DNA of 64,000 nt from Malurus cyaneus samueli (lineage: Eukaryota; Chordata; Aves; Passeriformes; Maluridae), in assembly GCA_009741485.1 (NCBI GenBank), contig CM019218.1:50343183-50407182 (forward strand), written 5' to 3'. How positions within the stretch are numbered: position 1 is the first letter of the stretch; every line of letters starts with the position of its first letter. Below are positions 25,106 to 37,500 of the stretch, piece after piece. A program made the position numbers and the translations under genes. The notes beneath the pieces were generated by a model. It did no database searches, was not told the origin of the DNA, and worked only from the letters and a program-made list of their open reading frames with translations.

Positions 25106-27642
25106 AGAGGAGCTCCCAGCTGCAGTGTTTGGAGGCGAAAGCAGCCAGTGCTGTTTGGAATCAAAGGAGCTGTGGGCTGCACTTGTTCAGTGCTGTGGAC
25201 AAACTCTTCACCTCGGGGTCCTTCAGCTTCCTGCCCCTGTGCCAGCCCAGCAATGCCACATTTGAAGCCCTGGCAGCCCTGGAGGAGCCTGGTGTGCAGC
25301 TTCAGTGCGTGGGGAAGCTGTTGAACCCCTCTCCTCACCTGGCTGTCCCCAGCAGAGCCTGTCCTTTGCCAGCCTGGCCCTCTCAGCATCCTGGGGCACG
25401 AGTGGCACAGCACAGGGGAGAGCTGCTTTCCTGCTGCTGCTAATCAGGGCTGTGCAGACACGGCCTGAGGAAGGATGGCCCTGCTCGGGCTCAGGATGTT
25501 TTGGCAGCAGTGCCTATTTATAGGAGAGGGCAGGGGCCCCTCGCTGGGGCGGGAAGAGGGTCTCCAGCAGCTACGGAAGCATTTAGGACAGGCTGGGATG
25601 CTGATGAGGGCTGGTGATAGAGAAATATCCCCAGCTTGGTGCTCATCTAGAGTGTCCAAGTTTATCCTGTTCACTGCTGAGCAGGAGAGGCACCACCAGC
25701 TGTCCTGGGACAATGGGATGAGCAATTCCATCCTGCAGGAACCCTGTGGAGACAGGGAGCTGCTTCTCACAGTGACAGTGCTGCTCTGGATGAGGGGGAG
25801 AGCAAAGCACAGAGCCAGGGCTTGGTGCCAGGTGAGCCCAAACTATCCCTGCCCTGCCCAGGGAGCCCTGGCATGTCCTCGACCAGTGAGGATTCTCACC
25901 ACTATCATGTAAATCTGCCAAGGCCCATGCTTGGCTTTTAATTGGGCTCTGCCCAGCAGATCAGCAGCTCCAGGGATAGCCCCAAGCCCTGGAATTTGAG
26001 ATGTGGTGCCAGCAGTGGGAAGGATACAGGCATGATGTGGTGGGAGCTCTCCACACCCAGCCTGGACAGTGGGCCATGACCCCTTGCCAGGCAGGTTTCA
26101 GCTCCTCTGCCTCCCAGCTTGGTTTGCTGCCCATCCCTGGCTCTGCCCGCTGTGCCAGGCTCTGGTGACTCAGTGCTGGCCGGGTGTGGTGGCAGTGGCT
26201 GCGGAGGACACGTGCCCAGGGTGGCAGTGGGAGCTGCCTGACTCTGTCAGCTGGAGCCTGAGCACAGGTTTGGTGTGCCCTGCTCTCACCTGGAGCGAGT
26301 GTGGCTGCCTTCTGCACGGATCCTGTGCTTCTGTTCCTGTGTGGGTGCTGCTGTTTCCTGCCCCCTTTGGCAGGGGCACTTCTTGGTGCCAGGAAAATGT
26401 CACCAAAGCCAGTGTGGCCCCAAGAGCTGAGCGCTCATCTCCTGATACAGATGGAGGTTGTGAAGTACAGCTGAGGGGTTTTAACTTCTGAAATGGGGTA
26501 ATTGCCTGGAGAAAGGGAGGAACAGAGCTTGTTAGAGCCTATGGGCTTCTGTCTTCTGTCCAGGATGGGTTTTCATCTGTGCTGGTGTATCTGGGAATAT
26601 TGGGGATGCCTTAAAAGCTACAGGCGGAGCCAAAGGGCTCCAAGGCTGAGGATTCCACACATGAAATGTTTGTTCTGAGGCCATGCTGGACCTGCAGGTG
26701 CTGGGTTTGTACAGCCACTGCAATCCTCCCTGCTGGTTTCTCCTGCATTCCTTGCTGGCCTTTCTGGAGGATGCGTGCTGTATCCTCTGGTCTGCACATA
26801 GGGGTATTCTCAAAGAGCCCAGCTCCTGTTTGTGCAGCCTCTGCTTTGGTCAGAGAAGCTAGAATGTTTCTCCAGCATTCCTTCTCTGCTGATCTAAACA
26901 TGGTGCGATTTTTCTCCTGAAGATGAGAACTCACCTGTTTCTTCTGCCTTTTGAAACTCCGCTGGCTGCAAGCCACAGGCCAGGCACCACTGCCCTCCAG
27001 TCTCTTAGATGGCAAATTTAGGTCAGATGTTGACAAACAGAGCACTGGGCAGGTTTCCACTTGTGTTGTGGAGCAAGGGAACACCTCTGGGAGGAGAATG
27101 CACTCCCAGAGTTGGGCTTTCCCCAGCCTCCACAGCTCTTCACGTCCTGTGTGGAGCAGCAGCTCCTCTCTGGAGAAGGAGATGTGCTTCCTTTTTGGTA
27201 GATTTGCCCTGGAGCCTCGTGTCCTGCTGTGTCCCTGCTGAGTGGGGAGCTCAGGTGCCATGGGGATTTGTCTCCGTGCTGCCTGAGCATCAGGAGGAGC
27301 TGCCCTGCTGCAGAAGGGCTGGCTGACATCCACGCTGCTGTGTTCCTCTGCAATTAAATAATTTCCTTGAGTTTGGATGCTTGGGATCCCTCCGGGTGTT
27401 CTGTTCCCGTTGTGTTTGTTTTTTTAAGCCGGTGAAGCCTCTTCTCCCTTCCATCCTCCCTCCCAGCTGTGTGCACAAACAGCTTTTGTGGGGAGCCAGC
27501 TCTGGAAGCCCATCCTGAGCACGTGCTTGGTGTGATTTGGGGAGGAATGTCCTGCAGCAGCTGCCAGGGAGCAGCTGGGAGCTGAGCTTGAGGTAGGGAA
27601 CGTGGCTGGGGTGCCGCTCATGGCTCTTGTTTCTACCCACAG

Positions 27643-28573
27643 GTCAGAACAGCCAGCCTGGACTCTCCTCTGTGCCAGCGGGCACTTTGGAGTGCTGTGC
27701 CAGCTTTGATGCCTGCAGGAGCCAGGGGGACGTGGCCAGCACTGGCCATGGGCCGTGTGTGAGCGCTCTGGCCCCGGCCATGCACCCCACAGGCTCAGGG
27801 GACAGCAGCTTCTCACGCTCGGCCGTGCACACCCTGTCCCGCAGCCACTGCCGCAACATCAAGCAGAAAATCTCGCAGTGGGAGGGCAGGACAAGGAGCT
27901 GCCCCAGCAGGGAGAAGGAGCAGCTGAAGGACTTTGGAGTGAAGTACGATCCCAGCAGCAATGCACTGCCCAATGTGAAGGCAGAATGCACAGAGAATGG
28001 CAGAAAGGCCGGGTCCAAGGACCCAAAGAGCCTGGGGTTGGATTTCAGGGAAGATGCACGGAGCTGCTGCCACGCCGGGGGCTGTGGTGGCCCATCTTCC
28101 CCAGCCAAGGAGAAAGGAGAGGGGCAAACCCTGGCCCCAGGGGTGACCCTGGCCCCAGGGGTGACACTGCCCCCGGGGAACTTCTATACCTCACAAGCTG
28201 TGTGGAGGAGAGCAGATCCCCTCCTGCCTGGCAGAGCCCCTCCTGCTCCCTCAGACCTGCAGAGGAAGCAAGGCAGCTCTGGCTCCACGGAAAGAGAACT
28301 GCAAATCAGAGCAGTGGACCCTCTCTGCAGGGCGGAGAGGAGCTTGAGAAACGTTTACTCTGAGGTTGAGGGGCGAGAGGAGGAGGCACCTCCTGACCCA
28401 CCACCCAAACCCCGCAGAACTTTCCGCTACCTGGCAGAAAAAGGTGCTGCTGGGTGCAGAGATGCCACCAGGGAAGCTCCCCTGCAAAAGCAGCGTGGAA
28501 GGGACCTGGCATCATCCTCCAACAGCCCCGAGAAGAAAATGGCCAGCAGGAGGATCAGAGGGAGAGCCCAGAG
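27643..28573 (+). CDS. DENND2C: DENND2C first coding exon (with 5'UTR part)
   Basis: A CTACCCACAG acceptor ends at 27642, and the reading frame stays open from there. The first conserved residues (TLSRSHCRNIKQK) follow the ATG at 27780-27782. Upstream in-frame sequence has no conserved match, so 27643-27779 is taken as 5'UTR. Two adjacent copies of a GPRGD/PGVTL-type 18-nt repeat occur near 28132-28165. Confidence 0.85.
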
Positions 28574-31500
28574 GTACATAGTTCATCCCTCATGTCTCAA
28601 ATGTTTCCCTAAAGCAGTTCTTAGATGGTTTAAGCAGCTGCTTGCCGTGATATGCTTGTGGAGATGCTGCTACTGATGATGCCTCTGTTCACGGGGAAGG
28701 GATATTCCTGGGTGAAGGGATCTCCTTTTCCACTCTGCTTTTGCTGCTGGCAATCTTGCAAAGAAGGCTCCAAGCAGATGTCAGCCCCCACCTTGGAATG
28801 GAGTGGAGTGACAGCAGCTGGCCCCAGGGAGAGACCTGCCTGCTCCCTCTGTGCTCCCTGAGTGCTCCCTGCCTGCTGCTTGCCCTCAGCTGCAATTTGT
28901 GGATGGCAGTCACTTTCTCTTGGGGCACTGTGGCTGCTGGGTGTTGTGGCTTTCCTGGGAGTGAAGGATTCTCTCGCTGCTTAAGGCTGGAGGCTGTGGG
29001 TGCTGCTGGTGCAGGAAGTTTGGCTGGTTTTCCCTCTTTCCCATACCCTCCTGAGGTGGCCTGATACAAATCCTGCTCACAGGTGAGCTGCCTGCTCTAG
29101 GCCGGTGTGCAAAGTGCCAGCAAAAATGTGGCTCGAGGTCCTGAAACGTCCCACTCTGTGCAGCAAAAACCCAAATTTGATGATGATGATGATGATGATG
29201 ATGGTGGGCTAAATCCCTGCAGTTCTTGTGTGACCTCTGGCCCCTAATTTCGAAATCATGGCCAAGTGTCCGGAAATGCCAACTCAGCTGCATGAGCACC
29301 CTAAGCATGAGTGGCAGAGGCCCTGTAGGATGCAATACCCTGGTTCTGAGCTGCTGAAAGTCTGCAAAATGTGGTTTGGGTTCTTGCCTTTGACAGGGCA
29401 GGTCTGGCCACAGAGTGTGCATGGCCATGGAGCCTCCAGCTCCCTTTTTAACTTGCAAATCTCTCCAAGTAAGTGAGCAGGGCTCACTTGGTGTGCTGGC
29501 TTTGACTGGGGTCGTTTTCTTCTTGGCATCTTGTGTGGTTTGGGGTTGTGGTGAGAATATTGATAAAGCAGCACCTGGGAGGGGACACAGCAGGGAGAGC
29601 TGAGCCCAGCTGACCTCAGGGATGTTCCAGACCATGTGATGGTGTGCTCAGCAGTAAAAATGGGGGAAGAAGCAGGAAGGGGAGGTGTACACAAACGCAA
29701 TTTGGAGTTGTGGTGTTTGTGTTCCCAAATCACCGCTGCGGACGATGGAGCCCCTGGGGTGGCTGAACAGCTGCTGCTGAGGGAAATGGGGAATGAATCC
29801 CTTGTTTTGCTTTCCTTGCTTGTGCAGCTTTTGCTTCACCTTCCAAACTGCCTTCATCTCGACCCATGCACATGTTTCCTCTCTTTTCCCCTCTGATTTC
29901 CTTCCCCATCCCACGGGGTGGGAGCGAGGGGCCAAGCTGCTGCCCAGGGTCAGAGCTCAATGCTTGGAAATGCAGGGCCAGAACGCAGCATCTGTGTGCT
30001 GGATGCTCCAAGGGAGAGCTGGAGACAGCAGCTCAAGCAGGTGCCTTTAGGAGAAGTTACACTGGTTTTCCTCTAGGAAATCTTTTGAGTTTGAGGACAT
30101 CCAGGGCTTCCGCAAGCGGCCGGCAGCCAGCAGCTCCCACAGACCTCGGGAGGAGACAAATGGCACTGCAGGATCCAGGCTTGTCTACACTCAGTCAGAG
30201 GACAACATCTACGAGGACATCATCTGTACGTGCCCGTGCTCCTGGGGATGCCCTCGCTGTGTTTAGGGGTGGCACTTGGTCTGGGGAGGGAGGAGTGAAG
30301 GTGACGATGCTTTGAGGCCCTTTCCAGCTCTGGGATTTTTAAGGTCTTCCCCATCTGGGGTTCTTTGTTGGTGTCAGTGAGATCTGCACGCGAACAGCCT
30401 GATTTCAGATGTCATGGGAGGTCACTGCAGTTGGCCTGTGCTGAACTGATTTCTTTATTAGCTCTTGGAATGCTCTGCTTGAGTGCTGCACAGAGATCAG
30501 TGTGAGCACTGCCAAAAGAGCTGCTTTGCCTTGCTCTGCAGGGGTAGAAGGAGTTTATTTTGCTGAGTCTGTGTGCAGTTTGCCAAGCTGATGGCAGTGG
30601 GTTAGAAGGATGTGGTGGGAACCTCCACAGGTCTCTCATACTCCATTAAAGCTTGGCAGAAAACTTCACCCTCTCCCCACTTATATCCCAGTCATACAGG
30701 GCTTTATCTCCTCTCATAAATCCCCCATGCAATGCTTTCTGCAGGTCCTGCAAAAGAGAATCATTATGAAGATATCAGAGCACTGCCCTTGCCCCTGTGG
30801 AAGGTCCCATCAGTCTGGAAGCTGCCCCCTCCCCGGAGCATCAGCAGGGCTCCCAAGGTAGGGTTGGGGCATTAAAGGGTCAGGGGTTTGCAGGATCATT
30901 CTCACAACGGCCCTCGTTGGTGCTTTCCCCCCAACCTCACATTCCCCACTGCAACTCCTTGGTTTTCCTAATTTTTTTGTCGTTTGTTGTTAATGTAAAT
31001 AATCTCTCATGTGAATAATGAACAGCCATGGCAGTTGATGAAGCTGCTAAGGAGTCAAAGAGCAGGACCAGGAGGGTGTTGGTGAGGTGCTAGAGTGGGA
31101 TGGAGTGTTTGGCAGGGCAGATTTCCCAGCTGTAACCTGACTCCCCTGCCTGTGACCTTGGCCCAAAGCTCCATCTCACACCTCGCTATCTCTCCTGCTT
31201 CTGTTTTCCAGCCTCCTCCCAAACCTCCCTTCCTCAGCCGCAAGACGCTGGATCTGAAACCCCCCCAGACATGTTTCCAAGGGAAGATGGGGAAGGAGAC
31301 CTCCCTGCCTGTCACCCTGTCTGAGTGGAAGCTGTTCCGAGCAGTGGAGGCTGCGAGCAGGAAAAAGAACCTGCCCTGGGTGAGACTGAAATGGGAAACT
31401 TCACTTCTTGCCTGGCATTTCAAGCTCTGGCTGTTTTGTGGGGGCCATAGAGCAGCCAAAGAACCGTGTGCCTGCCCACCTTCACAGCCAGGACTGTTCT

Positions 31501-34500
31501 AATTCTCATTTGGTGCCTTGGGAACCTTTCTGGATCCTTGTGTTGGTCACCAGCTCAATCCCTCAGTGACAAAAGGCACCACGGGCTGAGGAAGGGCAGC
31601 TGCAGCTGCCACTGTGGTGGCACTTTGTGCACAGGACTCGATGCTGCTTGGCACTGCTGCTGCAGCCATTCATTCCCTCTGCAAGTGGCAGGGCTGGTGT
31701 TTGGGGGTCTGAGTGCCAGTTCTGGCTGGGACAGCGGTGTTTTTGTTGGCCAGGAATGGGCAGACAAAGTGCTCAGTGTTGGCCTGGAGGTCAGGGCTGG
31801 GTGTGAGCCCAAGCCCTTCCTCGTGCTTTGTCACCTCAGCCTTGTTCCCAGTGTTTCCATGGAATGTGTGGTGGTTTCCATGGAATCTGTGCTGGTGGGG
31901 AGCCAAAGGGGCAGCTCTGCAAGGCTGGGTGCACATGTCCCAAGCTCCCAGTGACTTCCCAGCCTGATCCTGGTGCTCCACTGCAGGCCCTGAGCTGTGG
32001 AAAGGTTGGGGGACCCTTGCAATGTTGGCTTGGAGTTCTGGCATCAGGAGCAGCTGTTTTACAGTTTGGAGGTGGAGAGGAGCTCTGAGGGATAAGAGCA
32101 TTTCACAAAGCTTCCATACAACTTTCTCCTTTGGCCTCTCCCTCCTGCCTGGCTGCAAAAACAATTATTTTGCTGAGGTCAGAGGGGTGAGGAAGGCTTT
32201 TAATTCTCCTTCACTCAGAAGTGTTCTAATTCTCATTTGGTGCCTCGGGAACCTTTCTGGATCCTGTTGGTCACCAGCTCACATCCCTCAGTGATAAAAG
32301 GTGTAGAAGGGCAGCTGCAGCTGCCACTGTGGTGGCACTTTGTGCACGGGACTCAAATTCCAGCTGTGGTAGTCACAAGCGCTTCTTTTTGCTGTGGTAA
32401 AATAATTTCTGCAGACTTCTGCATCGTTCAGACTTCTGCAGGTCTTTGTTTGATGTGAAAATCACGTGTATTTGCTCAGATTGCACAAGACTCTGAGGTA
32501 GAGTTGGACAGCTGCAAAGGACTTTTCAAATCTTTAAAAGTGCTTTGGAGTATCCAGTAACTCCTGTCTGTGTTTTTAAACAAACCCTGGGTCTGGAAAA
32601 TCAGGAAGGAGATGTCAAGATTATAAAAATGCTGTGATGGAGAGTATCTTTGATTTGGAGAGGGAAAATAGAATGTTCTCCAAAAGCAAACCTGTTCCAA
32701 AAATCTGGTAACAATTTAGATGCAGGAAGAGCACTTTTCTCCCTTTGCTCAGGAGGAATTGAGCCAAGATGGCTCCAGAGATTGAGAAAAGGACTGGGGT
32801 CTGAAAAGACAAAACTTACTTTTTGCTTAAGAAACACATGGCTGCCTTAAACACACCCAGGGTGGTGACTCAGCTGCACAAAAACCAAAGCAGAAATGAA
32901 GATCCTGTAGGTAAGGCTGGATAAAAAGAGAAGGAAGGCAGATTTGTCAGAGGAAGCCCTGCTCATTCCCTGCAGCCTCCTCATGGTGGGAGAGCTGGTT
33001 GAGGCAGAAAATGGGGAGAAATCGATTGGAAAAGGAGATCCTAAGCCTGGTTTGCTGCTCTGGGGATTAAAGGCTTGAGCTGAACAAACAGGTTCTGTTT
33101 AATATATTTCTTTTTATGCAGTATTTGTGATGACAAATGGCTGGGCCCCACCCTCCTACGTTCAGTTTAATGAATTCTTGAGCAGGAATGAACTTGACCT
33201 GCTCTCTTCATTCAGGGTAAATCCCTCTGCACATGAGGCAAAGCCGCCTTTGATGTGGGGTGTGAGGAGCCCCTGAGGCATTGGCAGGTGAGGGGAAAGC
33301 TGTGACAGGGACACAGAAAGTGCCAGAGCTTTGGGTTTGGAGCTGTTGTGACCAGCATCAACTCAGGTTGTGAAATGCTGACCCTTCTGTCCTTCTGTGG
33401 CTCAGTCTGCATTGGGCTGTGCTTTTTTTCCAACTGTTTTCTTCCAGTTTGTTGTTAATGTGAAGAATCTAGAATGGGAATAATGACCACTGGAACTGGA
33501 TGCTGCTGGAACTGCGGCACGGACCCACTTTTCTGTCTTCATCTGTGTGAAACCACAGCATGGTTTGGGTGGAAGGGACCTTAAATCCCACCTCATTCCA
33601 CCCCCAGCCTCCCACTAGACAGATGCTGCAAGGACATCATCCTTTCATTCCAGCAAACCCCTGGAACAGGGATTGTGCTTGGAGCAGCCTTATTTTATGC
33701 CTCCCTTGTGCTTTAGGGGACCTGAGCTGACATCAACTACAGCAACAAACTTAAAAACCCACTCAAAACCCAACCCTCAAGCTGCAGGGAGAGAGCTCTG
33801 CTTTTTCTGAGGAATTTGGGATGCTGGAGAGCGTGTTCTGAGCCCTCTGTGGTGGTGGAGGGTTTGTGAGATGTTCTTGCGAGTGCCTTTGCATAGAAAA
33901 TGGAGCTCTGATGCCAGACAGTTTGTCACTTGTGCTATTTGGGAAGGCATGTGTGACAATTTCCAGAATGCTTGTGCAGTCTGGTGCAGCTTGGAGCTGT
34001 GCTGACAGCAATCCCTGTGCTGCAGCAGAAATCTGTGCTCCTGCTTTACCCAGTGAGCTGAGCTAGAAGGGCTCCAGCCTCTGAGCCAGGTTCCTGCAGG
34101 ATTTGGGCAGCTTTTCCCAAGTGCAGGATGGTGACTGTGAGGTTCTGTTGGCACCTGGACCCTTCCCTGGATCCCCTCCATTAACCTCTGCTTCTGTTTT
34201 GGATTTCAGCTGGTCCTGAAAATACAGGAGATCTTTGATTCCAAGCGTGGAAGGAGGAAGGTGAAGCTGCTCAGTCCTGCTGGGAGAGAAGCAGCTCCAG
34301 TGAAAGGTACTGGGGTCTCCAGCAGCATTTCTGTGCTCTGAACACCCTGAGTGGCACAATTCCTGCTCATCCTGGCTGGCACCAGCACCTCGTGCTGATA
34401 CAACAGTACAAAACCCCAGACTTGGGGCTGGAACTGAGCTTTCAGCATCACTAGGGTTAGGAAACACTGGGATTAGGAAAATGTGCCTAACTCAAGTTTA

Positions 34501-37500
34501 GCACTGTCACAAGTGTAATATTCTGAGCCTGGAGAGCTGGGCTCGTTAAAAGTACTTTAAAAAAAAAAGCAGATTAAAGCCAAAAATTCCACAAAAACCA
34601 CTTGTGACTACTGCACTCATCATTTGTGTGCCTTGTTCTGGTTGTGTACCCAACGTTTGGTCTTTATTTTCCCTATATTCTGTTACAGCAGCACCAAACA
34701 GCACCAAACCTAGTTTGTGTTCTTTACCTGTGTCCAGCTGACCTGCGGGTCACTCACTGACAGCGTGGCTGATATCAGCTCTGCTTTTTGCAGTTTGCTG
34801 TTGTGAAATGCAACATTTCCCAGCTGTGCTTTGGGCAGGATCGGTGGGCAGCCTCAGGGATGTTGATCTGATGAGTGTCAGGTTCTGTCTCTTTCCCAAC
34901 TCTGGGTGTTGCCCATCTTCCTTCTGCGTGGCTAACAAGTGAAAACCATGTGTGTTTCAGGTGAAACCAGCGGGAATGAGAGCGATACGGAAAATCAGCC
35001 CAAAAGTGAGTGAATCACAGGGGCTGGTGCTGTGCCCACAGCGCTGCACCCTTGGCTCAGCCTCTGGTGGGATGAGCATGCTGACGTGTGAGGATCTGCT
35101 GAGACAGGGACAGGGAGCCTTTTTTTCAAATCTAGGGGTTAGAACCAAGGAAGGCTGACCCAGCCATCATTTGGGGGATCAGTTGTAGCTCTGTTCCCCA
35201 GTAAATTTACAAAGCCATGTTTGTAGATCCTTACTCCATCCTTACCAAGGCCAGCTGGGTCATTGTACAAAGGCCCAATCAGCAGGAAAAATGCAGGAAG
35301 GATCTGGGAATCTGCTGACAGTCAGAACATATTCTCCTGTACCTGATGGATCAGCTTTTGGAAGGGTCAGGAAGATGCTTTTTGTATTTTAAATTTGTCA
35401 CTGTTGCTGTGACAAGCCAGCCTCTGTTTCTGTCACTTCCCCAAACCCTTGAGGTTTAATGTCATTTATCTGCCAGTCACCAGAAGCAGATTCATTTTTG
35501 GTTGGTAGAGTCACACTTAACTAAAACATGTCTGGTGGGAGGTTGTCCCTGATCACCTTTGCTGCTGCAGGTTGGGGTTATTTCCTCCCTAATTCCTCTC
35601 CTTGGTGCTGTTTTATGTGATGCTGTGAAATATCCTTTCCTCTGGGGGGAATTCACCTGGCTGTTTGATCCCAATGTCCTGAGCTCGATCATAGACCCAA
35701 ACTACAGACCTGAACCCCCTGCTTGGTTTTAGGTGGTTTAACTTCCATGTGAATTTATATTGAACAGAAGGATCTGGCACAGGGTGCTCAGAGAAGCTGG
35801 GGCTGCCCCATTCCTGGAAGTTTCCAAAGCCAGGCTGGACAGGGCTTGGAGCAACCTGGGACAGTGGAAGGTGTCCCTGCCCATGATGGGTGGAATGGGA
35901 TGAGCTTTAAGGTCCCTTCAACCCAAACCATTCAAGGATTCTATGAATTATTTCAGGTGTTTAATTTACTTGGAGTGAAACATTAACTTGGAATGAAAAG
36001 TGAAGTTCCATTTTTTAATGTCAAGTAGAGGAGAGTGAAGAATCTCAGCGGAAACAGAGTGATTGAGTCACTGCCTGATTGAAGAGTTGTTTGAAAGTGT
36101 CTGGAATGTGTCAGGGTGCCTGGGCCACAGGAATTCCTGACGTCAGAGTGCTGTGCCTGTGCTTGTGAGGCTGTGCTGCCTGTCAGGATGGCCCAGCCTT
36201 GGGGGTTCTTGGCCAGGGAGCTGCCTCTGCTTCTCCTGAATGGTGTTTGGGGTGGCTCCCTGATCCTGGCACTCCTGACCCTGCTGGAGCTGGGTTTCCC
36301 TCCCTGGTTCCACACTGTGTCACTGGGATGTGTGGAAGGACATCAGGGCAACAGGACAAACTTCAATATCCATTGGGAGGGGTTTGCAGAGCTGCTGAAA
36401 GACCAGTGCTGCCTGTGAATCATAGAATCCTGGAACTGGGAAGGTTGGGAGAGGCCTCTAAGATCACCAAATCCAATCATCAACCCAACATCACCACCAT
36501 GTCCCCAAGTGCCACATCCACACGCTTTTTAAACCCCTGCAGGGATGCCTGGAGTGCCTCCACACTGCCCTGGGCAGCCTGTTCAATGTTTACCAACGAA
36601 ATTGTCCCTGATACCCAATCTTAAACCTCCCCTGGTGGAAGCTGAGCCATTTCCTCTGCTGCTGTTTCTGGGACAGCAGAGACAGGGAAGAAGAGCAGCT
36701 CTGTGTGTGAGGAGCTGACACAGGCGTCCCTTATTCCGTGGAGAGCAGCAGGATTTGGGCAAATCCACCCATCCCTTTCCCCTCTGACAGGGATCTGAGT
36801 GCTTCTCTGTGCCCTGCAGGTGTGTGGCAGTGCCAGCCACAGGCTGGTTTGACATTTATTGCTGTCCCCAGGTCGCCACAGGTGCCTGAGGCGCTCAGCC
36901 TCCAAGAGGAACCCACACTACCAGACCTTGGAGAGGGATCTCATCGAGCTGCAGGAGCAGCGGCTCTTCGAGCTCTTCGTGGTGGTGTCCCTGCACAAGA
37001 AGGCATCCGAGGTCACTTACACCCCACACATCATCCAGCAGTTCCCCAGCAAGGTATGAATGCCTGGAAACCTACCCAGGGAGCTGCTCTGCTGTGTTTG
37101 CTTCCTAAATCCTGCTGGTCAGGATATGATTGGAGTGGGAAGCACCTTGCTCTGCTACAGACCTGATGTGAGGTGGTGGATCTAATGTTGGGAGGTTGTT
37201 GAATATGTTTCTTGATAATTAGTTTATTGTTTTTAGTTTGTTTATTGTTTATTTAGTGTTTTGAACTAGGAAGGCTCCTACTTAATTTAAATTTCATGAG
37301 GGCACAGGGTATTTGATACCTGCTGAAGGAGAGGCAGTCTGTCACTTATGAACAGTGAAACACTCACCGTGCACAGGAGCTGGCATCTCAGTTGGCTTTT
37401 ACTTACACCAGGAATAACAATATAATTTTATTTACACTGTTTTGACCAAGAATAACAATATAATTTTATTTTGTTTACATTGTTTTGACCAGGAATAACA

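Larger units (their letters stand above)
21800..27642 (+). other. Presumed DENND2C 5' intron
   Basis: About 5.8 kb with no recognisable coding exon. It includes a short TAA run near 22388, a T-rich tract near 22909-22930 and two CR1 fragments near 24430 and 24900. It could contain further non-coding DENND2C exons, which sequence alone does not reveal. Confidence 0.5.
28574..34209 (+). other. DENND2C introns 1-4 (non-coding content)
   Basis: Apart from three short exons this stretch is intronic. It holds a (GAT)n run at 29179-29203, a 130-150 bp direct duplication (31496-31647 and 32223-32355) and an antisense CR1 fragment near 33545. No other gene is evident. Confidence 0.6.

Noticed and set aside
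26611..27333. 240-codon antisense frame upstream of DENND2C
   Set aside because: No known domain or splice context and no support from synteny; likely chance.
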